A stretch of 64,000 bases of DNA from Asterella californica (taxonomy: Eukaryota; Streptophyta; Marchantiopsida; Marchantiales; Aytoniaceae): positions 6,287,501-6,351,500 of the forward strand of contig JAYKYS010000001.1 in NCBI GenBank assembly GCA_036924285.1, written 5' to 3'. Shown one piece after another: positions 51,811 to 63,260 of this stretch; within the stretch, counting starts at the first letter, position 1, and every line of letters begins with the position of its first letter. Made by a program: the position numbers and the translations under genes. Under the pieces are notes generated by a model that was given only the letters and a program-made list of their open reading frames with translations, searched no databases and had not been told where the DNA came from.

Positions 51811-51959
51811 AACTATTAATTTCAGAGAGGAAGATATCTTTACAGCTGTAATCGGATGATGAGATATGAAAGTGGTGCGATAGCTTAATATCCTTCCCCA
51901 CGGCCTTGTACAGTAAATTTCGTTTTTTCTTATCAGAAAATGTGTAAATATAATAAAAA

Positions 51960-52230
51960 TATTTTATTATACATTATTATAAAATAATAAATTAATTCAT
52001 AATTGATATATGTTAACCCGTCTTGGAGTAGTCAACTCATCCGGGTATAAATCATAAATGGAGTCCGGACTGATGCGTTGCTGGGAAGATAAATCCGAGA
52101 TCCTAATTCTCAAAGCGCGTCGTTTGATGGGGACATTAATAGTTCTAACCCCTTCCCGGCGGAAACGTTAGAACATTCATGACACCTCATGTACACTTCT
52201 AAGTGTAAATGGGTGAATTATATAATATCC
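51960..52230. repeat. Possible AT-rich repeat family, copy C, with hairpin
   Basis: AT-rich tract, then a GTCCGGACTGATGCG segment, then a hairpin at about 52141-52174. GTTCTAAC pairs with GTTAGAAC, then a small internal loop, then TTCC pairs with GGAA around CGGC. The architecture matches copies A and B although the sequence is much diverged. Confidence 0.4.
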
Positions 52231-52589
52231 TCATCTATCAAACACACGAAATTATCTTAGTAACACACGAAGTTTCGGTTAGGAAAGTTAGGTTAGAGTT
52301 TGAACTTCATGATATATATTTCCTTTTTCTGTACAACCAAAGTTCTAAGTTTTAGGGTGTTTGTTCCTTTCGAACCTTTTTTCTTTCTTAAGGTTCCTTC
52401 TGTACAGAACTGACTCTTATCTCTGACTCCAAGTGAACTCACGGGTACAGAAGTGAACCTACAATTGATCGTTATTTGCAATCAACTTTTGAAGACGATT
52501 AAACCCCAATAACGGTTGTAATCAGTTGGTAGAATACAAAGGAAGAACGCAAAACCAATTTGCAAAATGAAAAACCCAGTAACACATAG

Positions 52590-52930
52590 CTAATATGCAT
52601 TGTCGATGAACTTCTGTGAACTTTTGTTCACTTATTATTATGAGAAAAATATATAAGTATTAAACAAAAAATATATACTAAGTAAATAAAATAATCAATT
52701 TTTTATAAATATTAACGGTTAGCTCGTGCTTGAAAACACGAGGAGAGCAAAAGATAAACTATAAGTCTTGTCTCGACTGTCGTGCTTCAGAAAATACAAG
52801 TCCGGGAAACTATACTCATTAATATATTAATTCACTCAGAGTTTAATTTTATATCTAACACCTTCTTGCCGATGGAGCAGGTGAATATGCAGGTGCTCTG
52901 AATGAAAAAATCTGTGCACCTTCCACCTTT
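52590..52930. repeat. AT-rich non-coding repeat family, copy D, hairpin lost
   Basis: It shares the TTATTATGAGAAAAATATAT block, an ATAAATATTAA tract, ACAAGTCCGGGAA and GATGGAGCAGGTGAATATGC with copy A. The hairpin segment is not recognisable. Confidence 0.55.
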
Positions 52931-53289
52931 GAGGCTAGAGCTTCCATGAGCAGAGTCATATATGAATCATCTCTTTTAACTAACGAAGAAAACGCCTAAA
53001 ATCTTTACTGTAAAATTTCCACTCGAGCTCTTGCAATACTAAAAGATAATACCATGTAACTACAAACTAGTACTCTAGAGTTCTTCATATCTAAGGGGAG
53101 GAACTACTAGGAAAATTCCGTGTTTATTATCACGCCCTCTATCGGAGGAGGGCCCGTCGGAGCAAAGTGCAACCGGTCGGGCTCCAGAAGAGGCCTGTTC
53201 AAGCTCATAGGAGGGTTTAGTACTAGGCCTGTTCAAGCTCGTCGAACAGGTTTCTTTGGAAACCCAGCGTCGTCACGCACCCTCTTGTC

Positions 53290-53590
53290 ATAGCTTAATA
53301 AGCACGCTCGATTAATTTCTGGGAAAAAATAAAAAATAAAAAAAATATAATCAAGTAGATAAAAATATTATATTTTTCTTAAATATTAATTATTAATTCA
53401 TGCTTGAAAACAAAAAGATAACAATAGATAAACCATAAATCTTGAGTCGACTACCGTACAAATCCGAAAGCTGTAATAATTAATACATAAATTAAATTAA
53501 ACGCTTGGATATTTGCCTCTTCAATCTTTCGATGGAGGAGGTGAAAATATGCACGCTCCTCAATATATATTTTCACCTCCTCAATAGGCT
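53290..53590. repeat. AT-rich non-coding repeat family, copy E, hairpin lost
   Basis: It shares CGTGCTTGAAAACA-like, AGATAAACCATAAATCTTG-like and GATGGAGGAGGTGAAAATAT blocks with copy D. The segment where the hairpin lies in copy A is shortened. Confidence 0.5.
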
Positions 53591-54624
53591 ATAACCTCGT
53601 TTGAGTTTACCTACGGTAGCATTGGTTGCCCCTTAGGTACAAGCTACAGTAAACAGAATACACCTGTTATAACAGTAATTTTGCAGTGTCTTCCAATGTC
53701 ATTGTATTTTACTTTGTATTACTCCCTATATAACGGCGTAATTATGTGCTCTATAATACCATGTAAAACTACTGAAACATACCTTTTGATTAATTACCTT
53801 TATATCAGATTGAGGTGAAGCACTAGATAGCAACCATACTATGATTAGCGTAAGTTGCATATTGTCTCAATATGCATACCATTTGCAATGCGGAAAGATT
53901 GTGTACAATAAGACAGTCGTTGAAATAGGGTGAAAATTCTTGTAGGCGATTGATTGTGTGTTTCCTGTGCGGTGTCTTAAATTCTAGAAGAAATAATTAT
54001 CCACGGAGAAGGGATCAACTTAAGAGAACTTTTGTTTTCTTTCGTTATTACCAGAACTCTGGTTATCTTTTCTACACTAATCTAATATTAAATTGAAATT
54101 TTTCTATAAATATAAGATAATAAGCGAATAGAAAATTACCACCAGATCCAGACATAATCCATAAGCATAATCGCGAACACACGCTCGTGAAACTACGAGA
54201 CGAGATATTGATATCATATGAATTGGTATAGGAAGGTTGGGTAATAAATTAATGGCATATAATATGCATGCTTCTAAAACTGCCTACGCATACAACATAG
54301 TAAAATATTTTTACAAAGCGTTGTTCTATATAAAGTTTTGGTATTTCAGTCTTTATAGTCTAAAACATTGATATTGTTGTTCATGGAGAGTTTTGGTGCT
54401 GTCAGTTCCCGTAATATTGCGTTTGATTGAATTTTGCAATTTTGCGCTTATGAAACAAAAGTGAAGCAAAAGTTCACTATGTAATGATCTAGTCTCGTTG
54501 TCTAATTTGACATACAAATTGTATAGTTAAGGATGATAATTTAGAAACTTACACACCTGTACACAGTTATAACTAGGTTGCCTTCTACATCTGCAGGCTA
54601 TAGGAGAAGCTAGAGTAACGGCAT
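53591..54624. other. Intergenic, 3' flank of the polyphenol oxidase gene
   Basis: AT-rich sequence with no gene or repeat called. The part nearest 54624 should include the 3' untranslated region of the minus-strand oxidase gene. Confidence 0.4.
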
Positions 54625-56553
54625 TCAACAGAACTCGACAGTCAAATCATCGAAACTAACGTCGTCAGACTGTTGTGTTCGGGGCACGAAAGTCACGGAG
54701 ACTGACTCGTCGTCCGCTATGTTCAAGCTCTTGAGACAAGCTCCAGTGCTGAGTCGCAGATCCATACCTTCGTCAGACATCTTATTTTTGCCGTGAGGAA
54801 CGTGGGTGATTAGGCCGGCGAATTCCTGAATATCCAAGGGCGTATCTGCGTCAGCATCTGGTAGGTTGATGAAAACCTTGAACAACGTGAACGAATCCAT
54901 CGGTAACTTGCAAGCTTTCACCACCAAAGTCTCCTCGACTTCGTCCGCCGCGAGGCCAGGAACATCCGTATCAGTGGGCTTGCGACGCAGAAGCTGGAAG
55001 GATGAGCTCTGGTCCTTGGGGATAATTTTACTACTTCTAGAAAACGGCTCGATGTCCGATTGGGAAGGTTTGCGAGCACCTGATGGCTTCTTTTGGAAAT
55101 CGATCCAATCTCGATCACTCTCCACGACCTCGTACTTGTACTTGAGCCGCTTGGTGTCGATGGTATCTTCTATTCTGACCTCGACGAGCTGACCTTTCTG
55201 ATCGTAGAAAGCGAACTTGGTCTCTCTGAAACCCGGGTCGTTAGATTCCTTTCTGGCTCTCGAGCCTCTTCGAGTAGCCTCATCGCGTGATGGCTCAAGG
55301 CTCTGCCACACTGACCACAACCGATCCACATTCGAATGGTGAGAGTAGAAAATGGGGTCCCTCGCTGCATAAGTGAAGTTTCCCATATCTTCGTTGTTTG
55401 GATATCGGGTGAGGTCATCACTCCCTGTCCATGAGTGCACGGTGTTGTGTACGTCTGTTTCTGCAGAGCCAGCAGCATCTGGCCACTTGGTCTGGTTCGG
55501 CCTGTATGCACCACCGAGAAAGCCATCGGCGGAAGTCGCTGAGACCACTCCAGTATGTACTACCGAGAGGTTGTCTGAACGGATTCTCTCGTAACTTGCA
55601 CCCTCGGGTGTGCCACCCAGAATTACGTAAGCTGGAGGGTAATGATCCAAGTTCCGGATCGCATCACGGAGATGGTTATTCAGAAGCCCTCTGTTCTCCG
55701 TGAACATGAGAGGCATCTGATTGCCGTGATTTTCCTGCCTCTGGTTGTCCCAGTTCCAGAAAGGAAGTGCAAAACAAGAATCTTCGATCAACTCCCCGAG
55801 AATTCTCTCGTGGAAGTAGAGGTACATTCTGTGCCATGGTAAGAATGCCCAGCTGCCGTGGTACTGAAGCGGTAAGTCATTGATGTTTCCTGGCTCAGGG
55901 TAGACACCGTCACAGAAAGCGCAATGAACACGCCATTGGTACCTGAAGCTTCGAGGATCCCTATCTGGGAGACCTATCATCTTCGAATAAGCGTCGTTAT
56001 ACTTCTTCACGTACTCTGGATCTTTGGACAGGATGTGTGCCGGTTTCCTTATCCGCATCGGTAAATCCTCGAAGTGGAATGGTTTGGGTCGCAGCATACT
56101 CCCGTCAGGTAGACAGCAATTCTCAGTTTCTTGAGGTCCATTGATATTTACCAGCTTGCAGTCCTTAAGAGCCATATTCGCGGGGGGTACAGGGGCGGAC
56201 TGGACAATCTTTGGGGAAGTGAGATAGGAGAAAGTAGCCGTTGCAGCCCAAACCATCTGCCGTCGGTGCAGCGTTGCAGATTCTTTCGTTTTCTCGTTTC
56301 GTTTCCCTCCGGATGACTCCAAGTCGGCTTTTGACTCTGCCTCAGGAGCTCCATTTCTCACAGATGTTGAGGGAGAATGGCGCGGTTTCCTCCAGATGAA
56401 CGTCGAAGTGAAACTATGGCGAGTTGATTTCTCGCAGACTTTCCAATTCACTGCTCCTTGCAACCCCGGAGCAGAAACTTGCGTGCCTCGGGACTTTCGA
56501 AGCTGAAAAGATGGAGACAGTATTAAGTTTCCCGACGCTATCCAAGACGCCAT
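54625..56553 (-). CDS. PPO: Polyphenol oxidase (catechol oxidase/tyrosinase), chloroplast-targeted, single exon
   Basis: This type-3 copper enzyme oxidises o-diphenols, and sometimes monophenols, to quinones. The 642-residue frame is complete and uninterrupted. Residues 1-95 are Ser/Arg-rich like a transit peptide. HRRQMVW with a hydrophobic run and a QSA-P site (96-121) looks like a twin-arginine thylakoid-lumen signal. CuA ligands are H210, H232 and H241, with C214 placed for the usual His-Cys thioether. C132, C146, C147 and C211 fit the conserved disulfides. CuB has H369 and H373 (HNTVHSW) and the HH pair 405-406 (FYSHHSNVDRLW). A DWI motif (482-484) marks the PPO1_DWL domain, and the C-terminal part (about 540-642) matches PPO1_KFDV. 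E365 with N370 next to the first CuB His is a combination linked to monophenolase activity in some plant enzymes, which is only an inference here. Confidence 0.96.
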   Translation of the reverse strand: MASWIASGNLILSPSFQLRKSRGTQVSAPGLQGAVNWKVCEKSTRHSFTSTFIWRKPRHSPSTSVRNGAPEAESKADLESSGGKRNEKTKESATLHRRQMVWAATATFSYLTSPKIVQSAPVPPANMALKDCKLVNINGPQETENCCLPDGSMLRPKPFHFEDLPMRIRKPAHILSKDPEYVKKYNDAYSKMIGLPDRDPRSFRYQWRVHCAFCDGVYPEPGNINDLPLQYHGSWAFLPWHRMYLYFHERILGELIEDSCFALPFWNWDNQRQENHGNQMPLMFTENRGLLNNHLRDAIRNLDHYPPAYVILGGTPEGASYERIRSDNLSVVHTGVVSATSADGFLGGAYRPNQTKWPDAAGSAETDVHNTVHSWTGSDDLTRYPNNEDMGNFTYAARDPIFYSHHSNVDRLWSVWQSLEPSRDEATRRGSRARKESNDPGFRETKFAFYDQKGQLVEVRIEDTIDTKRLKYKYEVVESDRDWIDFQKKPSGARKPSQSDIEPFSRSSKIIPKDQSSSFQLLRRKPTDTDVPGLAADEVEETLVVKACKLPMDSFTLFKVFINLPDADADTPLDIQEFAGLITHVPHGKNKMSDEGMDLRLSTGACLKSLNIADDESVSVTFVPRTQQSDDVSFDDLTVEFC

Positions 56554-56702
56554 GCTGCAGACTGTCTGATGTACTGCGTGGATATTGAAGAAAATCAGAA
56601 GAACTAATTAACGTTCACAGTCCAGCAACATGTACAGCGTGCATATTCATATGTACATGTGTGATGGCTCGAAACTGGCATTTCCTGCTCCAGCCCCACA
56701 AC

Positions 56703-56718
56703 TTGATATATTAATATC
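56703..56718 (-). promoter_or_regulatory. Possible TATA box upstream of the polyphenol oxidase gene
   Basis: ATTAATATAT on the minus strand lies about 155 nt upstream of the oxidase start codon. The area is AT-rich, so chance is a real alternative. Confidence 0.25.
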
Positions 56719-58517
56719 AGCTGTACAGACTTCTTAATAGAGAGAAGTGTGCAAACCAACAGGGTAATATTGAGATCAATAATAAAACCAAATTCAGCTC
56801 AGAAGCTGTGAAGACTGTTAGATTCCAGGACACAGTCGGTAACGTATGCTACTGACAGTGAACTCTAGATCTGGAGATATCTATTCCTACTGCTAATATG
56901 TTACCAAGAAATTCCTAGTCTTAAGAAAGAGTCATGAATATATTGTAGACAGACGATCTTGGGTTCTGAGCTATTTGATTTGAGATGTAGCTATCTATAG
57001 CTACTATAGCTATCACTGTGACAGTAAGTAAGTACATGAAATCAGATATGAGAATCGCACAAATCATACTGTACAGTTTCAACTAGGAAATCAGCTATTA
57101 GAACTGATATCACTCAGATGATGCTGTTTAAACTAGTTCCAATTAACTTCGAACCGAAATCCTTATCTTTCTTCGAGTCATGCATATGATCATGAGTACG
57201 TAGTAAACACTTAGTATAGTCAGCTCGAGCTCATCTCAATCAAAATCTAGAAAGCAGCTGGTCGATCTGAGCTTGGGAGCCTGAACGTGGGACGAATTCG
57301 TCCTGGAAAACACCCGACCAGAAACAATCTTGAGGAGCCTCAAATCTGTCTCATGGTGTGAGTCATTATCGCACTACGATATGGCAGAAGAAACGCTGCA
57401 CGCTGTGAGCACTTCAATGTGCATGGTCCGGCAAATGGAAGCCAAAATATATACCTGCGGGCGTACGTACGCTCGGTGCGTGGCTGCGCCGATGGATCTC
57501 TCTGGAAATACTATTCTCCCAAGTCTATTCGATTCAAGGTCCACCATATCCACAAGCTTGTATACTGAAAGACGTCGTTGGGCATGCAAAGAGTGCAACG
57601 CTAGATTTACTTGAATGCCTCCTAGGACTTGAAGAGCTTGTAGGACTCGTTATTCGGCTATTCGTTTACTCGTATTGCTTTGAATGAGCTTGCGTGTCTC
57701 ATTGAGACTCGAATTTCCAGCTTGTACTCTTGTACTCTTGCACGCCTGCTGGCGAACTATCACGTCGTTCGGGTAACACCTACTTCTACGCTCAAAAGAA
57801 ATGTTTCCTTCTGGCACTCTGCCTGGCAAGTCCATGTCCAGTGCGTGGGTTGGCTTGTGGGGATACAGCGATCGGTTGGTGAACCCCGATCTGCTCGATC
57901 TCATGGGCGACTCGGACACGGCAAGGGTTGGTGTAATCCGCGTAAAAGCAAAAAAACTATAGGAAATAGTTTTTTTTTAGTAAATGGTCACAAAAAGAGA
58001 ACTTTTTCCAGCTCTAGCTTACCATGAGCGTCTCGGAGAAAACTTCTTTCAAGATATAAATTTCTTAAAAGAAGTTTCATTTATGCTCTTCGTTTCTGTC
58101 TTTGAACACTTGACAGTGGTTAGTAATCAACATTCATCACATTCTTACAACTCCATCCTAGTAACTGTAAGAGCACGTTTAAATTTCTCGTTCAACCTAG
58201 TAAGAAGACAATCGTGAGCTTGACCCACGTATATATGAAACTGAATTTACCTTGGAACTCGAACGCAGAGAAAATATATCCGTCTCTGCGTCCTTAAAGT
58301 TTGACATAAATCTCTAGATAGATTGTCATTCTATAGATTTACAGCAGTGTGGATATATTACATATCTGGGAAGGTAATGACATGCTGTTTGCATGCTCGA
58401 ACTGCCATGGTGGTCCTTGGGGATAATGTACTCATAGTGATCTGTATGATAACTACTACGTGAGAGTGTTCAACTTACACTATCCCTGGAGGTCAACATC
58501 AATCATCATGCCGAAAG

Positions 58518-58567
58518 GTAGAAAAAAAGGAGAAAAAGGAGAAAAAGGAAAAAAAAGGAGAAAAAGT
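58518..58567. repeat. GGAGAAAAA minisatellite
   Basis: About five imperfect copies of a 9-10-base purine unit. Confidence 0.85.
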
Positions 58568-58984
58568 GAATACAAAGTAGTTGACTAGTAACAAGGTTTT
58601 GATATGAAAATGACTGAAATGTTCCTGCTATGCATTTGATTGCTAACAGTAGATTTTGCAGAGTTCTGAAAAGAAAAAAGAACAAAGAAAAAGCTAGAAA
58701 GCAAAGTGAAAACTTTTTGTCCTCCACTAACGAGAAGCATTCAAGAGAGAAGATTCTCTACCATCCAGAAAGAAAACAGCCTTAGTTTACTGAACGTAAG
58801 CTTTTGTAGAGCGGTGGAGGAAAGGTATGCATAGGAAATGCATTTCCTTTCCTATGCATTTCCTAGGTCAATATTAGGTGATATTTAATAGACTAAATTT
58901 TTGAAAATTAAAATAAATTACTCGGATAGTAAACTATTTTACTGCCAAACCTTACGGTCGATTCTGAGAAAAAGACCGTAAGAA

Positions 58985-61900
58985 ACTGTCATTATGTTTC
59001 CCTGCAGGCACCTCTGGGACACCCGCAGAAAACGTCCGCAGCCACTTGGCTAAAATCATAACACTCGTTCGCAGGTGAAGAATAATGGCGGACTAGCTTT
59101 GACACGCCCCTTGCAGGCGACGAGAATAAGCTCAAACTCTTGCTGCAGGACCTTATCACCTTCCTCATCCAAGAGGAAACGATAAGGCGTAAGCTATCAG
59201 TCGAACCATCTACTGCTTTGTACACAAGGCGTCGGCAAGGAGGACGCAACAACAACAACCGACGCAACAATAGCAACAACCGACAAGGTGGTAATCAGTC
59301 ACCAAAAAGGCCACCAGATGCTAACGAGAAATATTTTCAGTGCAACAAGATCGACATCGCATCTCCGAGTGTTCAGACAAACCCAACAGCAGCAGCAAAA
59401 ATTCGAATGCTGACAATCAAAACAAAAATCGTCATTCATAGAATAATAATATCAACACTCGTCGAGTTTTGGTGGCACAATGCTCATGTGCAATCATGCA
59501 GACAGCTTACCCTCATTGATATGTGGACACGAGTGTCACACATCACATGGCACACAATCGAATACTCACCCGTATCAAGTGAGAACACCGAGAACGATGC
59601 TATTCTACTCGGTGATAACACAACCATCCACGTTGCAGGTTCTGGCATGATGGAAGTACGCCTGCTGAACGGCGAGCATGTGTACATAAGCGACGTCCTC
59701 CATGTGCTCGTCTTGCAAAAAATTCTATTTTCAGCTCGGCAATTCAATGCCAATGGCGGCTGGTGTCTAATTGGTAACGGATTCTGTCATCTCGAGGATA
59801 GATTTAGACAAGTGTTAGCTCCATGCCTCACCGTTGATGATCTCTATATGCTCGAAGATTCAGTCTTTGTCTCTGAGCAAACTGATCGTAGCCATAGCTG
59901 GAAGGACCCCAATAGTTCATACTTTATCTCCCAGCCAGAGATCCGGACTTCGTCTACGAGCAAGACCACAATTCATTCAGCGGACTAGTGTCTCCTTTTC
60001 AATCGCAACATGCACAAAATTCGCTTCTCACGGTTCAGATCCACCTCAGTCTCACTCAATGTGCACAGCCAAGAGGAAGAACACACAGCCAATTTTTGGA
60101 CATTTTCTCCTCCATTTATGGAGCCTATGCACATATCTGAATTTTTTGCTCCACAACTGACAGAAGTTACGCACATGGATAATGAAGATAAATTTCTCTC
60201 TCAGCCGACCTCTACCTCCTCTTGAACCGACTTTATCATGACATCTCTTGGTAATTTTTCAACCCGCACCCCACCCGTTGACCTTCCCCCAGCCTCGCGT
60301 GTGACTCCTGACTTGGCAAACACCGACACGTCAACCTATGCACGCTCGGCACACCCGCCCACGCGGATCATGTCTCTTGACTTACCCTCTCCCGCTGATA
60401 GTCGTCACATGACGACCACCTACTGGGAAGGACCAGTCAGTGGTCTCCGTCCCGTGTCCTTTGGAGGGCCCACTCTCCTTACCGCACGCCCTGCATGCCA
60501 CGAAGGGCCTCCAAGACCACGAGAGGTCTTAATGAACCCCGTAGACCGGGAGTCCATCATCTCTGAGGACTCCCATGCGATCCTTTGGAGATCCGCACCG
60601 GTACCTCGAAGGGCGGTCTCTCTGAGATCCGTGTCGAACTGTCCTGACGGTAGCTCGTTTGAGGACTGCCTGCGCACGGACCGCGGAGGCAGTTTCCCCA
60701 GGTCCCAAGAGATCATGTTGACCTCCAACGACCAAGGATCCACATCGGCCTCTAACTCTTGAGGTCCGTCGGGGATCCACATTGATCCACGCACGGGCCT
60801 TGTCACACATGCGGCCTTCTCGAGTCCACATGACCTTCTCGGTCCCTGCCCTGGCCTTCACGATCCGACCTACATCACAGACGACATGCCCTCTCCAATT
60901 TGGAGTTTTCCTGACCTGCACTTTGAAATTTTCGACCCGTCCGGTTCATTTCCTCGATCTTGGTCTTCTCCACATCTTTTGTACGGCCTTCAGGATTTTA
61001 CATCAGGTAGCCGGATCTCTCCTCTAACGTCACCTCGATCCTGGGCTCTTGTTACTACAATGAACGATCTCTCTATCTTGTGGCACCAGCGACTCGGTCA
61101 TATCAACCACCACCGAGTCAACGAGCTGAGTCACCACATGTACATTGCCGACCTTCTTTCCTTCCCACTCTATGAGGATATTTGTCTAGCTTGTGCACAC
61201 GACAAACATGCGCGTACTAAATTCTCACGTGCCAACTCCAACCGCTCAACTAGTCCTTTGGCACTGATCCATGACACTGATCCGGCACCGATCTTCCGAT
61301 ATTAGTGGTCGCATCTCCTCTTGCACCTTTTCTGGCTACGAATATTTCATCACCTTCATTGATGATTACTCGCGCTACACTGTCACTCGCCTCCTTTACT
61401 ATAAGAGTGACTATTTTGCTGCTTTTCAAGACTATCTTGTCTTTGTTGAGCGTGTCACCGGTCAATCTCTTGTCACCTTGTAATCTGATAATGGTGAGAA
61501 TATCGTTCAACTGCCTTTGAGGTTTTCTATCATTAGCGAGGTATTCAGCGTCAATTCATAGTCTCCTACTCACCTTAGCAGAATGGTGTTGCTGAGCGCA
61601 AGAACCGTATTTTGCTTGATGCTGTACGCTCTATACTTTTCACCACCAACCTCATCAAGCCCTTCTGAGGTGAAGCTGTGCCACCTTCCTCCAGAACTGA
61701 TGTTCGTCTAAGGTCATCCTGTTTATGACAACACTTTATGAACTCTGACAATCCTACGTCTCTACTACTCCTCAACGATCTGATCTCTCCTTTTTGCGCG
61801 TCTTTGGTTGTCGCGCTTTTTCTCAGGTCCTCGAGGTTTAGCGTGCAAACCTCGATGATCGCTCTCACGAGTATATCTTCCTTGGCTATAGCGGTCAGAG

Positions 61901-62389
61901 TAAAGACTACTGTCTCCAGTGAAAATCTGACGATCATACCTTCACCTCTCGCGATGTAATTTTTTATGAGTATTTCTCGACTCTCCCTCCCAGTATTTCG
62001 TCCCCTCTGCTACTCCTTCACTCAGTCAAGAGCCTCATGAGACCGACGTTCACTTTTATCATATTGTGCCTACTACTTCTGCCGGCCCAGCTTACATTCC
62101 GTCCGTCTCTCTCGGCTTCTCTTCAGTGGGAGTTCCTCCGCTCTCTCCTGCCAGTCGAGCTCCAACCTCATCCATTGGTCTTGGATCTGGAGGAGGAGTT
62201 TCTAGCAGTCGTGGCCTGGAGGAGTTACCAGCATCACAATCTAGTAGGAGTAGTCGTCCTTCACGTACTCACTCCTCTAGCCATACACACAATCACTCCC
62301 CTCCTGTAGAGCACATGAGCCCGCGTACGAAGTTGAGTAATCCCCGCTGGGCTCCTGACAAGTTCATGGAGGGTAGGGAGGGGGAGTGA
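58985..62389 (+). pseudogene. Ty1/copia retrotransposon remnant (gag end, protease, pre-integrase, integrase)
   Basis: This is a decayed copia polyprotein in the usual order but without reverse transcriptase or RNase H. The gag end (about 58985-59400) has LLQDLITFLIQEETIRRKL and an Asn/Arg-rich tail. The protease region (about 59460-59860) keeps ILLGDNTTIHVAGSG and LNGEHVYISDVLHV, but the catalytic DSGA is lost (IDMWTR). A roughly 1.1-kb GC-rich stretch follows. The GAG-pre-integrase zinc region (about 61060-61260) has LWHQRLGHINHHRV and CLACAHDKHARTKF. Integrase pieces are YFITFIDDYSRYTV, SDNGE and QNGVAERKN, split by stops and frameshifts. The Ser/Pro-rich linker that normally precedes reverse transcriptase is the last part and ends in a stop at 62389. 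No LTR pair was identified. Confidence 0.8.
59990..61040 (+). other. About 1.1-kb GC-rich insert between copia protease and pre-integrase regions
   Basis: Copia elements normally run almost directly from protease to the pre-integrase domain. Here about 1.1 kb without recognisable motifs intervenes. It stays open for 175 codons on the plus strand (60238-60762) and 128-130 codons on the minus strand (60420-60921). That probably reflects GC-rich composition more than coding. It may be a lineage-specific spacer or a captured sequence. Confidence 0.4.
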
Positions 62390-62934
62390 TTGTGTGTATG
62401 GCTAGAGGAGTGAGTACGTGAAGGACTACTACTCCTACTAGATTCTTCTTTTTTATGAGTATTTCTCCGACTCTCCCTCCCAGTATTTCGTCCCTTCTGC
62501 TACTCCTTCACTCAGTCAAGAGCCTCATGAGACCGACGTTCACTTTTATCATATTGTGCCTGCTCCTTCTGCTGGCCCAGCTTACATTCCGTCCGTCTCT
62601 CTCGGCTTCTCTTCAGTGAGAGTTCCTCCGCTCTCTCCTGCCAGTCGAGCTCCAACCTCATCCATTCGTCTTGGATCTGGAGGAGGAGTTTCTAGCAGTC
62701 GTGGCCTGGAGGAGTTACGAGCATCACAATCTAGTAGGAGTAGTCGTCCTTCACGTACTCACTCCTCTAGCTATACACACAATCACTCCCCTCCTGTAGA
62801 GCACATGAGCCCGCGTACGAAGTTGAGTAATCCCCGCTGGGCTCCTGACAAGCTCATGGAGGGTAGGGAGGGGGAGTGATTGTGTGTATGGCTAGAGGAG
62901 TGAGTACGTGAAGGACTACTACTCCTACTAGATT
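61961..62934. repeat. Tandem duplication, two units of about 485 bp, nearly identical
   Basis: Unit 1 is 61961-62444 and unit 2 is 62450-62934. They differ at only a handful of positions over the full length, including one inserted C and a few substitutions. Each unit carries the Ser/Pro-rich copia linker frame ending in MEGREGE and a stop. The high similarity implies a recent event compared with the decay of the element upstream. Confidence 0.93.
62238..62444. repeat. Long inverted repeat in unit 1 (about 67-bp arms)
   Basis: The left arm 62238-62304 is the near-perfect reverse complement of 62377-62444, with one substitution and one extra G. The loop is about 72 nt. The arms begin AATCTAGTAGGAGTAG and end CTACTCCTACTAGATT. 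Confidence 0.9.
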
Positions 62935-62942
62935 GTGATGCT
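62720..62942. repeat. Long inverted repeat in unit 2 (about 75-bp arms)
   Basis: The left arm 62720-62794 pairs with 62867-62942 with a few differences. The pairing extends eight bases further than in unit 1, to AGCATCAC/GTGATGCT, so unit 2 may show the original arm end. Confidence 0.9.
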
Positions 62943-62993
62943 GGTAATCTAGTAGGAGTAGATTATCAGCATCTACTCCTACTAGATTACCAG
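62941..62993. repeat. Perfect 23-bp hairpin next to the foldback duplication
   Basis: The arm 62941-62963 (starting CTGGTAATCTAGTAGG) is exactly complementary to 62971-62993 around a 7-nt loop. It reuses the same 16-mer AATCTAGTAGGAGTAG found in the larger inverted repeats. Confidence 0.95.
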
Positions 62994-63218
62994 GAGTAGA
63001 TTTGTTGTCCTCGAGAACAACAAAAGAGGACGGTGATGGTATCTGCCGCCGCGATCTCGAGGCGGACGAGAGAGAGAGAAACTGCGAGGGGGAGATCGGG
63101 TGGGGAGAGATCTGTGGTGTGGGTAGTGCGCGCTTTTGCACGGCCGGGCCGAATGTGACGGGTGGCACCCTTAACCCTTGATAATAAAAGCTCCGGCCGA
63201 TAGTGGTCGTTTCATTGA

Positions 63219-63260
63219 AAAGAAAAAAGAAAAAAAAGAAAAAAAAAGAAAAAAAAAACT
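63219..63260. repeat. A-rich tract, (GAAAAAAA)n-like
   Basis: An imperfect A-rich run follows GC-rich sequence at 63000-63200. It could be a degenerate poly(A) tail of a retroposed sequence or simply low-complexity sequence. Confidence 0.7.

Larger units (their letters stand above)
56554..58984. other. 5' flank of the polyphenol oxidase gene and intergenic sequence
   Basis: Short open frames at 57330-57614 and 57680-58027 have no recognised motif. A purine minisatellite at 58518-58567 and a small hairpin near 58827-58855 (GCATAGGAAA pairing with TTTCCTATGC) are the only structures seen. Confidence 0.4.

Noticed and set aside
52060..52160. Possible hammerhead ribozyme (CTGATG and GAAAC words near hairpin copy C), which would suggest a retrozyme
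   Set aside because: CTGATGCG lacks the required core CTGANGA, and the spacing to GAAA does not allow stem II. Copies A and B have no matching core.
60238..60762. Long overlapping open frames on both strands within the copia remnant
   Set aside because: The GC-rich composition leaves both strands open, and no motif is seen. I treat the stretch as an insert, not a gene.
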